Assembly: GCA_933228895.1 (NCBI GenBank)
Contig: OW121849.1
Span: forward strand, 38,038,354-38,102,353
DNA: 64,000 nt
Reading direction: 5' to 3'
Origin: Platycnemis pennipes
Lineage: Eukaryota > Arthropoda > Insecta > Odonata > Platycnemididae
Shown: in pieces, positions 45,560 through 56,345 of the stretch
Layout of the letters: every line of letters begins with the position of its first letter
Position numbering within the stretch: the stretch's first letter is position 1
Translations under genes and position numbers: made by a program
Notes under the pieces: generated by a model
Seen by the model: the letters and a program-made list of their open reading frames with translations, nothing else
Told to the model about the DNA's origin: nothing
The model's database searches: none

Positions 45560-46900
45560 ACCAGAAAATGTCGACGGTGAGTGAAACAGGCAACGCTACA
45601 TTACCGAAAGTTAGGGAGCGAGTATGAGGGATAAGGTTGTGGGGAATGAGAGACGGGCAAGACCAAATCGGAGAAAAAAAAGCACGATCAGAGGTGGGGA
45701 GGCTGTGCGGCTGATGGGGTAGGCGGGACTGGGCGTTGCGGGCTCTTTGAAGGCAATTGGCCGGGGGGGAGAGATTGAAGGAGCCTGGACCATCGGAGGC
45801 GGAGCCGGATCGGAGATGAAGACGTAAAGGGAAGGGATGAGGAATGTTTTTGCGCGAGTGCTGAGGGCGATTCCTCCCCCCCTTCCCCATCTCCGTTTAT
45901 CGTGCCCGGATGTGGAAATTTGCCTTCCCGCCTCCCAAGCCGACTCCAACCGCTTGTTTGCCGATGGTCGTAAAAGTGTCCGGCTCCGTTGATGTTTCTT
46001 GCGTGAAGAGGTGGTGGGGAGGGCCTGGGTGGTCAAAATGTTAAAGGCATCATGGAATTACATGCGATGAAAATTAAGTCCTCATCCTGACGTCTCCGAG
46101 GAGAACCAGCCTCCAGTTTCACGGCCGAGATTTATTTCGGGGAGGAGCGGTCACGACCTGCGGTGCCATTTGAAGTTGCCTCGACGGGAATAATTAACGA
46201 GCCAAAGATTTAGCGATTGGTCGAAATAAGAGTTTTTAAGGTCCCATGCGAAATGTAATCAATTATCCGCAGCACACCTTATACTTGCCTATCGTGGCGT
46301 GAAAATTAGAGGGATGGATGGCAAAAATAACAGGCTTTGTTACTTCTGCAAACAAAAAGTGATGGCTGAAAATGAAGTAGAAAATGGAAAGTTCTCCTAC
46401 AGTAATGGATCTTGAAATCCCTTCAGTTTTATGAAGGCTCGATTGTTTTATCGCAGTACATGTGTTGGTTAGTTGTGGACGGGTCATCACTGCATACAGT
46501 TTTCAATGTAACACTTATGATGGTGTCAAAACCTCATATAAATAATTTGCATACATCATAATCATAGAAATGCCTTTGTGTTTGCATTTAGGAACATGGA
46601 ACATCTACTTAGTTGCGTTAGTAAGGCGTGCTTTGAAATAGACGTATTTTCTTTCCCAGGATTAATTTTATATTAATAATGTTTGAGGGGTCTGAGGAGT
46701 CTATCCGTTGAGTTCGTCGCTTGAAAATTGCGTTGCATGAGAAGTCTACTCTGTGGAAAAACTAATAATTCTAGCCGTTAATCAGCGAGAACAGTGAGTA
46801 AAATTGTTCACTTTTGGAGATAATTAAGGGAAATTAATCATTCCCTTGCGAGGGAAAGTTTAAACACACCTATTTTCCTTGGCTACCTTCGTGCAGCAGC
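45560..46900. other. No supported gene
   Basis: 45600-46030 is GC-rich with opposing Pro/Ser-rich minus frames (148 and 141 codons, overlapping in different phases), taken as compositional. The rest is AT-rich. Confidence 0.4.
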
Positions 46901-47019
46901 ATGGATGGTACTTCTTCACGAGGTTCTGGTTGTACGGAAACTATATCTACGAGAGGGCTTGGATGTCGTGAAATGTTTGGAAGATAAGTTGTGTGTAATC
47001 AGCACAAGAGAGAAAGGCC

Positions 47020-47900
47020 TCAGGGGTGGACATTGGTGAGAGAGGGAGAGGCTGTACGAAGGAATCGATCGACGAGGCCCGAGTAGTTCTGAGCGGAGCG
47101 GAATTAGCCGAGTTTTCCTTCGGCCCGTGCGCTGGCGAGCGAACTTCGGGTGCAAAAATGAATCGTGTCGGGCTCGAAGATGGGCGGTGGTATTGTTCTA
47201 CTTGGGAACATGCATCGGCTCGATGGGACGGAGATGGGAGGAGGCGGAAAAGTTGGCGATGGAGAGAGTTTAGCAAGGAGAGAGAGGAGGCCGGAGGGGA
47301 GGTATGAATAGGTGTCGAGGGATGCTTAGCAGGAGAGGGCTGGGGGGGAGGGAGTTTCGCGCTAGAGGGAGAAGGAAGAAATGGAACGTGAAAACAAGGG
47401 AAACTATGGATAGGAGTGGGGCGTAGCGAAAGTGCCCGTGAAGTTGGCGGACGAGGGAGGCTCGGATGGAGTGAGTCGAAGGGGAGAACGTTGGACGGAG
47501 AAAAAGAGCATTGGTGGGCGGGGCCGGGTGAGTTTGAGAGAGGGTTCGGGGGTGGTGGAGGGTTGAAAGGGGGAGTTTCTTGGCCGTGCCTCCCTCTGTG
47601 TGTCCCTCGTGGGATTCCACCCGTGTGGTTTGCGTGTGTGTTTGATTAACGCGGGGCGTGCATGTGTGTGTGTGGCGGGGTGGGGTTGGCAGTCCTGCCT
47701 GGTTGGAGCAGATGGGGGGGCGCCACCCACGTGGCCTCCCCTTCCCCGCCCACTGGAGAGGAACGGCGGGAACAGTAGGATGAAGGTCAAGAGTAGCACA
47801 GAAGAGAGTTAGGTGTGGAGAGAGAGAGAGAGTAAACCATCTGAGAACAAGGGGAAAGTCGCCAGGGGGGAATGAAGAAATCACAAGGTTCGGGAAGGGC
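47020..47900 (+). repeat. Polypurine domain with GT-rich core
   Basis: Plus strand purine-rich at 47020-47580 and 47755-47900 (gagagagagagagag near 47818-47832), split by a G/T-rich part with tgtgtgtgtgtgg (near 47660-47680). Minus frames of 131 and 204 codons across it are Pro/Ser/His-rich and in overlapping phases, so they are treated as artefacts. Confidence 0.75.
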
Positions 47901-47904
47901 GAGA

Positions 47905-49390
47905 TGGAGTGGGAAGTTTACATCCTTCTATGTTTGTGCGTGTGTTCGGTGCGTCGGAGTATATACACACGTGTGTTTGTGGTGAGAAGGGATGGGAAAT
48001 TTATCGGGAATCGACTGAATAAGGAAAGGGGATCGTGGACGGATGGTTGGTCGGTTGAATTTTGTCTGGGTAGGATGAGAGGCCGGCCAAGGCTTCAAGT
48101 CGGATCGGAAATGACGTGGGTTTTTGGGGGACAAGCTGGGAGGTCAAAACGAGGTCGAAAGGGGAAAGTAAGGGTGAGGCCGGTGAGGTGTGCTTTTCGA
48201 TAGGCTCAGGGTGAAAGGCATGACTCCGAAAATCCGAATAGGGGAACTGGTTCCGGCGAAGGATAGTATTCTGACGCGCGATGCGGATGTGGGATGGAAT
48301 TGTTGGAATTTTTACTAAATAAGTAAAAGCGGAAGCGCAATTTTCCCTCCCAAGTAGTTTTAGGAAGTTTCGTTACACGTTTTTATTGGTGTTTTACTAT
48401 AGTCAGTAATATATTCAGCATTAAAATACAATAAGCAAAGAATATTTTTTACAAAAAGTGTCATAGAGAAATTGCTAATGCAGTGTTTCTCAGAAGTAAG
48501 CAACGGGCTGGGATATTGAATAATTACCTATCAGGACGAAATATTTCTGAATTAACTCTTCATGTATTCAATCCATATGTATGACAATCGTTAATTATCA
48601 TTTTTGTTACTACTAAACCATTCCTTTGCATTCATTTTTTGAATGTATCGATTTTCTTAAGATATGTAGAGATTAGGTATATAAATAACATCTTTCCGAG
48701 AAATGTTTCTGTTCTTCGCGCAGCACTTTCAGCGCAGAATGAAAGATAAATATGTCCATGCATCGGGTATGGAGGATAACGGAGAAATAATTCTGTTGTG
48801 ACTTGTATTGAATCGAAGAATTACACTTTTTTCCACCAAAAATTGATGTACCCACTTTGGGTAAAAGTTATGAGCAGATGGTGAAATTTATGCCTCATTG
48901 CGTCGTACCTACTTAGGAAGATGGTAACTTTAATTTTATTCTCTAATTTGCCGGAAAATATATAATTTCCCTCCATATAAATTCTGGTGTACAGGAATGG
49001 GGGCGTTTACTCGAAACCTAAATCGCAATTTTGTACACGAAATCGTTAGATGGAAACGAAAAAAGAATTTTAGTGAAAAAATAAATGTTCTAACCACAAC
49101 TATTCACTCATATATCAAAAATTAAAATAAGCATAAGGTGACGCCCACCGAGAAATCTGCTTTGATAACATTGTCGTCATTTTCCTCCCGTCCTTGGCTG
49201 CTTTTCGAGGAAGAGAAGGGAGTGGAGGGGGGTTCTCGGAAGGTCTGCTCGCACAGATGCTGTCGCAACTGCTCCGATTGGCAGAGCCAGCTGAGTCCCC
49301 CCATTGCGATGAGGCGAAGTAGCTTCGCGGGCTCATTTGTGATTGGACGAAGTCGATATATGTCAGAGGTGGTACCACACCCACTTTTCT
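47905..49390. other. No supported gene; weak CCAAT-bearing island
   Basis: Purine-rich to 48200, AT-rich to 49120, then a GC-richer block (49140-49390) with two inverse CCAAT elements, gattgg at 49276-49281 and 49341-49346, and opposing frames of 84-109 codons. A promoter is conceivable but unsupported by any exon. Confidence 0.35.
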
Positions 49391-49405
49391 GAAAGGGTTA
49401 AAAAC

Positions 49406-49639
49406 TTCAACTGTTGCAGGCTCTACTCTGTGGAATGACGGCATGATGGGAGAAATGATTCACTTTGTGCTTATTCCACGAATTTATTGTTAACCCAACC
49501 GGTTTCGACGTTAGCACGTCATCTTTAGGGCTACAATCTCCCCTGATTGTACCCCTGAAGATGACGTGCTAACGTCGAGACCGGTTGGGTTAGCAATAAA
49601 TTCGTGGAGTAAGTACAAAGTAAATCATTTCTCCCATCA
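49406..49639. mobile_element. Fold-back element, Penelope-like ends
   Basis: Arms 49444-49538 and 49545-49639 are inverted repeats of 95 bp with about seven mismatches around a 6-base spacer. The segment is flanked by agggttaaaaac on both sides (49394-49405 and 49639-49650), which could be a 12-bp target-site duplication if about 38 bp of additional left sequence belongs to the element. The arms contain ctgaagatg-gacg...cgtc-gaaacc strings like those at the ends of Penelope-like retroelements, which are often found in inverted, partly duplicated arrangements. No protein-coding part remains. Confidence 0.75.
49499..49584. ncRNA. Paired hammerhead-like motifs, each one base off
   Basis: In the right arm (plus, 49555-49584) the order is ctgaaga, t, gacg, tgctaa, cgtc, gaga, ccgg. 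In the left arm read on minus (49528-49499) it is ctaaaga, t, gacg, tgctaa, cgtc, gaaa, ccgg. A hammerhead needs CUGANGA, a stem II, then GAAA, then a short stem III; gacg/cgtc would form stem II and palindromic ccgg a minimal stem III that could pair between two molecules. Each arm has one core base changed (GAGA in one, CTAAAGA in the other), so neither is expected to be active now. Confidence 0.35.
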
Positions 49640-49650
49640 GGGTTAAAAAC

Positions 49651-51390
49651 ATCAGTTTTTCGCCGCTTATAACTCGAGAAATAATTGACGGACCAAAAAA
49701 CGGAAAATACGTGTATTTTTATTTTGCAAACTCTATCAGATTCCGCGATAAAAATATGGTAAACGACCCCATTGTACTACATCGGTGTTTATGAAGAGGG
49801 AGGCTTAAGCGAGGAACGAGCGCAAAAAATACCATTAGACTCCGTTTGTCCTCAGAGAGCGATGAAGCGATAAAAAAATGAGACCGGATCCGGGGCAGGG
49901 GGGTTTGAGTGCGGTTCAGGAGTGGCGTCGGCATCATAGGCGTCCTCGTCCGAGGAACAATGAGTCCGGCTGCGTGTGCATCCTGTGACGACGCAGGGAG
50001 TGGTTCACGCGCGGGACAGCGGCAGAGGAGGTCACCTCGGCGGTGCGGCGACCTCCGCGATATCACAAAGGGTCGGTGACGACAAAGGGGGCATCCGATG
50101 CCGTCGGCGAGGCTCGAATCCGCGCGGCACAAAGAGGGAGAATGAAAGGGACTCTCCTGTCCACCCCTGCAATTGTTACCCCTCGACCTCCCCAGGGTCC
50201 GCTCGCGGATCGAGACTAAACGGCGTGCGAGCGGTCTGGAGGAAGTCCTCGTCCCTCGATCAAAAGGCCTAATGCCGTGGGGGAGGCCGAAACGTTCGCT
50301 TCTAGAGGATATGTGGGACGCGGAGTTCTTTTATGGTCGTTTAAGGGCTGATAGGCTGCTCTTTGTGGGATGAGGCGTGGCTAAAATGTCCTTCGGTCCA
50401 TGGCCTTCCCTATAGGACGCGAAAGTCTGTGGATTTTTTTTTTGAGGCCCCTGATATTTCAAGATTTTTGGCATTTCTAGTGTATATTATTGAATTTATA
50501 GTGTGTGGATCATTAGAAAAATTTCACTGATGTTTTGAGCTCTATTTCACAAAAAGCTTTAGGTATTTCAAAAAACTTTTTTAAGGAAAGCGGTAAATAT
50601 TTTCAGGAATGGGAATATTTTGCTGCAGAAAAAAAAATGCATGAGGAATAAGAACAAACATTACCTTTGAATAGGGAATCAGGAGAGTTGATTAAAAAAA
50701 TACTGCAGGCACAAACCGAAGGTACTGGAAAGTTTTAATCGATAAAGGGAGAGGAATGAGGGATTGAGAGGGCCTCTATGAGCCTTTTTCCCCCCTCTGT
50801 CCCTTTGATTGCAAATAATGCAGTACAGAAGTAGTGGAAACCAAGTAAGAAAGCGATTTAACCGTTCATTTTCGCCCTAGGAGTATAATACATGGCATTG
50901 AAGTATTTATTTAGAGTTTTTTAATGAGGGCGATGAGAAACTTGACGTTGGCATTGTCCTGCTTGTAAAAATATACTCAAATGAGTCAACAAATTTAATT
51001 GTTATCAGATATACGGCATTCAGCGACAAATTGGTTCACACATTTCACAGCTCATGTTGTTACTCCGTTACCTTATGTTCGTGAATCTTGACCTTCGGTA
51101 CAGGAAGTTGGCACACCCACTGACATCACAAATTTTAGGTGGTTGTGGCTGTCCATAAAGAGGCTAACCGTAGCTGGGAACATTTTCCTTATCAGGAATA
51201 GGTGCATGATATGTTTAGTTAGGATTTGGTGTAGATGAAATAGAGGAAAAATGAAAGAGAAAATTCGGACATTAGCTTATTCTGAACGAGAGCCGCAGAG
51301 GGGCCAACGGTTTAGGGTCTGATTTAATGGTTGGAATAATGAGTCAGAAGTGTCTATCACTCGACACCTACGTAGGAATTAGAGCATATC
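49651..51390. other. CpG-rich block then AT-rich DNA, no supported gene
   Basis: 49880-50290 is CpG-rich with frames open on both strands (98 codons plus at 49976-50272, 137 codons minus at 49719-50132), Arg/Gly- or Pro/Ser-rich and without a recognised domain. It could be a regulatory island. From 50400 on the sequence is AT-rich. Confidence 0.4.
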
Positions 51391-51409
51391 GATGGAAAAT
51401 CTCAGCCAC

Positions 51410-51462
51410 TCCAGGGATTCGAAGCTCGACCCTCCGGAAGGGTAAATAGCAAATTAGCCACT
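51410..51462 (-). mobile_element. tRNA-like SINE head, minus strand
   Basis: On minus, gtggctaatttgctatt (complement of 51445-51461) is A-box-like and gcttcgaatccc (complement of 51413-51424) a good B box. Confidence 0.45.
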
Positions 51463-51569
51463 TAAAAGAACCCAATCCCCCGATGAATTTTCAGAATTGT
51501 AATTAAATGAGATACTGATACTGGATTTGGGAAACTTTATACTCGGTGTTTCTCAAATTACGCTGAAAA

Positions 51570-51635
51570 TTCAAGTCGAACCCTCGACCTCCGGATCCTT
51601 AATATCTCCGTCTCTCGTCATGTAAGCCGAGGCGC
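51570..51635 (-). mobile_element. Second tRNA-like head, weak
   Basis: On minus, gcctcggcttacatgac (complement of 51617-51633) and agggttcgacttg (complement of 51572-51584) are spaced as A and B boxes. It lies about 110 bp from the previous head in the same orientation. The A box is poor. Confidence 0.3.
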
Positions 51636-51639
51636 TGCG

Positions 51640-52055
51640 GTCGTTATCTCGAGACTCCCTACCGACAATTCAGCTCCACTCGGCGAGAAAGATGCCGTCC
51701 TTCCGTGGTCGTTGCAGCTGGCGTGTCAGCCGGTAACGAAAGGAGCGCGCTTTGAAATTGGAAAAAAAAGAAGGCCGGTTGGGCGTCCTCGGGATAATCC
51801 TTCCCTGTTCGCGGAAATGAAACCTTCGTCCTAATTGTAAGGGGAGAGCGCGCTTTCGGTCCTTCGTGTGATCCACCTCCTGACCCCTTGTGCGAAGTGT
51901 TTAGAGGCCCTTGGTGAAGTGGACCCTGATAAAGTAATTCTGCTCTCCCCTTTCCCACTCGATTGGTTCCGACTCAAAGGAAGCGGAGGAGTAAGCCTGC
52001 GTAGAAAGGAGCGAACGAGCCGTAGGACCGCCTCCGCGGGTTTCAGGGAGAGAGA
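51640..52055. other. No supported gene
   Basis: GC-rich DNA open in several phases on both strands (99 codons minus, 70 codons plus). Nothing recognised. Confidence 0.4.
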
Positions 52056-52057
52056 GA

Positions 52058-52760
52058 GATTATGTCGGGAGGAAGGATAGATGGAAATGCGGGTTGGTGC
52101 GGGACAAAGAAGGGGGCGGGGAGGGAAGCTGTCGGGAGGCGAAGAAATAAAGAAACTCGACAAGGGAAGAAGAAGCGAGAAGCTGGAATAAGACGGGGAG
52201 CCGCGTCGAGGGGTTATTTGTAGAATCGTGTATGGGAGGCGGAGAGAGAAAGAGAGGCGGCGAGAGGTGTTGAATTCGATATGGAGGGATTGGTGCGAGG
52301 ATTTTTAAAGGTGAGTCGCTGGCACGGAGGGAAAGGTAGAAGGGGGTGGGGTGGTGCAATAAAGCAAAATACAAAGGGGGGAGAGTAGGTGGGTGAGAGA
52401 TCTTGGTCGGCGAGGGGTGATGGGAAATCGTTTCATTAAAGAGGGTGGAGAGGTGAAAAGGGATGCAAGAGAGGGGGGTGCGTGGAGGTGGAATGAGAAG
52501 GAGGGGGTCGGGGTTTTCAAGGGGGAGGGGGATTACTTCGAATTGAGATGATCTGCAGAAGAGTTGCTGGACCGTTAACACCCCTAGGTATCGAGAGCTT
52601 GAATGTTGAGCGGAGGTGAGAGAGTTGGGGGGTTAGGGGGTGCAGGGTCTTTTCTTTTCACCAGAATAGGGGGAGAAGGGGTAGTAGCGAGTACTTTTCC
52701 GCCCCAGTAAATAAAAAAAGGGGAGAGGGAGGATATCCGGGGTGGTCTTTCGAAAGTTTT
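52058..52760 (+). repeat. Polypurine domain
   Basis: About 700 bp of A/G-biased plus strand with GAGAGAG and GGGGGAG runs. A 173-codon minus frame (52060-52581) is Pro/Ser/Leu-rich and attributable to composition. Confidence 0.85.
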
Positions 52761-52785
52761 AGTGCCACCTTTGTGGAGGAGAAAA

Positions 52786-53076
52786 TTATCCCTCGTCAAA
52801 GGTGCTCTGTAGCGCGTCGGCACCATAGCTACTTTGTTCCCGAATGCCTGCCGTGATGATCTGCATGATCACGCATGTAATATGCAGAGGTCGATTTCGT
52901 CTTCCGGCAGGAAATATTTTGATGGAAAAATGCAGTCGTTTTGGGGAAGCTATTTCCGATTCAAGTCTTTGTGTGTGTTCATTTATCTGTTTTGTAATTA
53001 AACCTAGAGGGAAGTGAAGTTCATCTCTTCCGGGATGATGGTAGGTTGCAATATTTGGACGAAAGTCTTTTGGCAT
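52786..53076 (-). CDS. Uncertain 96-codon open frame
   Basis: Begins with ATG at 53076 (MPKDFRPNIATYHHPG) and ends DALQSTFDEG before a stop at 52786. Composition is mixed, unlike the simple tract next to it, and includes QRLESEIASPKRLHFSIKI. No domain, signal peptide or membrane segment is recognised. It lies head-to-head with the plus-strand frame starting at 53086, so a shared control region is possible, but chance is equally likely. Confidence 0.18.
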   Translation of the reverse strand: MPKDFRPNIATYHHPGRDELHFPLGLITKQINEHTQRLESEIASPKRLHFSIKIFPAGRRNRPLHITCVIMQIITAGIREQSSYGADALQSTFDEG

Positions 53077-53085
53077 TTTAGATAG

Positions 53086-53352
53086 CGTCTTGTGGTGTTA
53101 AGACCTCCTCAAAGACTTCTGGACCTTAAGGTGTTGACTCGATACAATGGACATTGCCATGTCTTCGAAATTTCTCATAAAATGTCAGCAAAACTATCGG
53201 CTCCAGATCTAAGATTTCTGAAGAGACTCCTGATGAAACGCTTCAACGTCAGCTTGAAAGTGCTGACTGAAATACGATACGTACTATCACCCAAAGGATT
53301 CGGCACGAATGATGATAATGAGGAAGATGATTATGAACAAAAACCGTCGTGA
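53086..53352 (+). CDS. Uncertain open frame, possible last exon
   Basis: Open from 53086, just after a tag stop at 53083. There is no ATG until 53182 (MSAKLSAPDLRFLKRLLMKR), so the longer reading needs a splice junction; ttttggcattttagatag just upstream could serve as acceptor. The protein is basic in the middle and ends in an acidic tail, NDDNEEDDYEQKPS, a feature more like a genuine C-terminus than random frames. LKVLT occurs twice (before RY and before EI). No family is recognised. No good polyadenylation signal is seen within 100 bp. Confidence 0.25.
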   Translation, partial: RLVVLRPPQRLLDLKVLTRYNGHCHVFEISHKMSAKLSAPDLRFLKRLLMKRFNVSLKVLTEIRYVLSPKGFGTNDDNEEDDYEQKPS

Positions 53353-55540
53353 TCTTCTTGCAAAAATTTGGTTTGACAATATTTAATTACATACTCGGGT
53401 ATTAGCTGTGAAATATGGTGTAATTAGCCTTCAATGAATTATGTTTTTATATTTAATTTGATAAAGGGATCTTTTGTTTAGCGTAGTAACCATACAGTTG
53501 AAATTTTCTATACTAAAAAAATAGAAATGTCATGATTTGTCAAATATGTTTCAAGTGGTGATGGTCATCTCTATTTTCTGCAATATTTCTGATGATTTTC
53601 CGGAGACCTCATAAACTCACATGAGTAAACAGGCCTGTTAATAATATAAGGGATATTATATTATGATAAATTCATCTCGACGAGATGATTTTAGGAAAAG
53701 GGTATTTCAGAGGACAAAAAGGTTAAATTGCAATAAGTATACGGTATCCATATTTCGGGGAAAACTGTATTCTTTGTCTTTTTAACTTAAATGGAAGCAT
53801 GATTAACTATACAATTATCCTCTCTCTAAGTGATATTAAAGAGGAAATGCTGTGTTACGGAACGTGTAAAAGGACCCAATAAATTACCTACAGCCCGTAG
53901 AACTCCAAGTTTATTTTTTCGTAGAATGACAGCTCTTCAGGACTATTACCTGGCATATCCTTCTCATGTGTAACTTTTCATAACGTTGCTCGTAGGATGG
54001 GTAGTTCATGGAAGAAATCGTGAGCTAAAAGCGGTTTATTTTAAAGATTTATGAGACGCTTGTACTAGGGGAATTCGTGTGTTGTTTGCTGACAGCTTGG
54101 ACAAGGACAAGGCGGTGTTCCCTTTCTCCCTCCGCCTACTCTTCTTTCTCGCTATGCTCAATGCCATGTGGATGCCAGTTGCCTTCCCCCTCTACTCCTA
54201 CACGGCCATTTTTTCCAAACTCCTCTTTGCGTACTGACACCTTAGTAAAAAACCCATAAGCTAACGAAAGAAATGATTAGCAGTCCATGATGGATGACAA
54301 ATTTGAAGAACATATAAAATATATTTTAACGTTTTTTGACATTCTCTGAAATTTTAATTTGTTCTTGTACCGCTTTGATCAAAATATCGAATCATATTAT
54401 TTGCTTAAAATATAATAGCTTTGAAATAATGGAAGGAATGTTAATTTATGATGAATTTATGGTTTTTTGCCCTTCAACTGTAGTTCTTATTGCATTAAGG
54501 AGCAAAAAATGTAGACAATAAACTGGTTTCGCTACACCATATTCTCTACAATGTGGTAAAAGCTTCGTAATATTTTTGAAATTGTGTTCAATATTTTTAC
54601 CGGATTTCCGTGATTTAGCTGTCAATCGAATTATTGCGTAACAATTTGGGTGTTATTTTAGCAATTTTTTATGTTTTTTTAAGGACGTAGTTACGAACCA
54701 CATTAATACTTCTACTTTTTAAATGTATCACGCAACGGAGAGTTTAAAATAATAAATGCCAACGTACGAAATGAATGCCCTTTAATCTTCACCGCTTGTG
54801 TGTAATGCCACCTTTATGTGGTCACCGGTACGAATGTCATTGTTTCCATGCTATTGCTATGAAATACAACTTACGTTGGACAACAGGTTTCGTATCCGGA
54901 GTTGAGATAGCAGCCGCTTGAAACGGTTGTCAAACTTTGAAATTGTTGGCTACAGGACTTGGAAGTCAGGTACACATCAGAAGAGTTCTTAAGTCGTGGA
55001 ACCTCAGAGGAACTTAATACAAAGTTTTAAACTTCAATCTCAAGTCAGTGACTAAATTTTATGGTGGTACTCCACTATGCTGAAAGTTTTGGTGGAACGC
55101 CGACCCGATCATCTAGTGGTCATGATGAATACATAAGGGTCGTGGTAAAATTGTTAAAGGAAGCGACGGGAGGGAAAATTAAATAATAATGCAATGGGGC
55201 CACGAAAAGGGAAGATGTCCTGCATTGAATATATTACGGCCCGCGCACTTCAGAAGGAAATCATATGATTCCGTGGGGTTTCATTTCCAGCCTTAGCTGC
55301 CGCTACGAATTACGGTTCCCTAGGGAAGCAACCGTCATTCGTTAAATGCCCATGCTTACTGGATTCCAACCATACTGAGATCGTTCCCCCGGCCATCTGA
55401 AAGTCGGTCCTTGAGACGTGGCGGGCACGACTTCATAGAGCACTCGTAACTCACTTAACACGCGCGTGACCGTGCAAGGAACCGATATCCTTTTCCCGTC
55501 GTCGCCTTTTACTCCGAAACGGTTGGAGGGAGAGAGTGGT
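53353..55540. other. AT-rich DNA, no supported gene
   Basis: Low-GC sequence. On the minus strand near 53905-53945, cctgaagag and cgaaaaaataaacttgg resemble the Penelope-like end motif elsewhere in the window but lack a stem. A palindromic aatataagggatattatatt lies near 53643. Confidence 0.45.
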
Positions 55541-55544
55541 TCAG

Positions 55545-56345
55545 GATCAATGTGCTAGCGCTGGGCGAAGGGAACTGCGGGAAGAAAAGAATTCGGGGAA
55601 GAATTGGGCCGGCTCGCCTGGGAGAGGAGAAGACGTCAGGTGTACAGATGGCGACTTGGGAGGATGGGGGAAGGAGGTGGTGAAATGGGTTGAGCTGGAA
55701 AGCTGACGAAGAGGAAAGGAAAGAGGGTGGTGAAGGTGGGTGGAGGCGGACGAGAACTCAAGAAAGGAAGGGGAGTGAGGAGAGTTAACAGGAGGAAGGG
55801 GTGGAATGGGGATGGATGGTAACTGACGGTGGATTCGAGATGGTCGGCCGTGGGGCTTCGCAAAGGGTGGAAGGAGAGAGAGAGGAGGAAAAGAGCTCAT
55901 AGGAAGTGGCGGAGAGGAGAAAGGAAAGAGGGTTGCGGAATAAGGGATTTTTAGGTGGGATCCTTAGGTTTGTGGGGGTCGTCGGTGATGAAAAGAGGAA
56001 GATGCAAGGGCGGAGAGGAGTAAGGGTGGTGGGTTGTTGAACTAGGTTGGGTAGGAAACGCGCAAGGTTGGGGAAGAGTTTCGGGAAGCTAAAGGGCATG
56101 CCGCGTCTGGCTTTAGACATGTATATGTAAAGGACAGATTGCCTCCCGCGCTGCGGAGAAGGATGTCTAAAAGGGAGCTTATTGAGCTCCGGGAGGGGAT
56201 AGTAAGAGTTGGAGCAGGAACTCCAGGTGGGGTCTGAGGGAGTGTTTCTGTGTGAAAGGGTCTGAAATGAAGAGTAAGAGGCAGGAGGAAGGGACGGAGG
56301 TTACGAGCGATCGCATTCCCTATCTTCGAATGAAGGGAGCGCGTG
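55545..56345 (+). repeat. Polypurine domain
   Basis: Plus strand rich in GGAGG, GAAGG and GGTGG over about 800 bp. Minus frames (117, 111 and 75 codons, overlapping) are Pro/Ser/Phe-rich and treated as compositional. Confidence 0.8.

Noticed and set aside
45444..45890. 148-codon minus-strand frame
   Set aside because: Its end overlaps the LINE fragment in a different phase, and the rest is Pro/Ser-rich DNA; the LINE phase explains the sequence better.
47270..47884. 204-codon minus-strand frame
   Set aside because: Polypurine and GT-repeat composition; Pro/His/Thr-rich product, overlapping another open phase.
52060..52581. 173-codon minus-strand frame
   Set aside because: Composition artefact of the polypurine tract.
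53905..53945. Third hammerhead/Penelope-like end (minus strand)
   Set aside because: ctgaaga and gaaaa are present, but the intervening bases form no stem and no inverted or flanking repeat supports an insertion.
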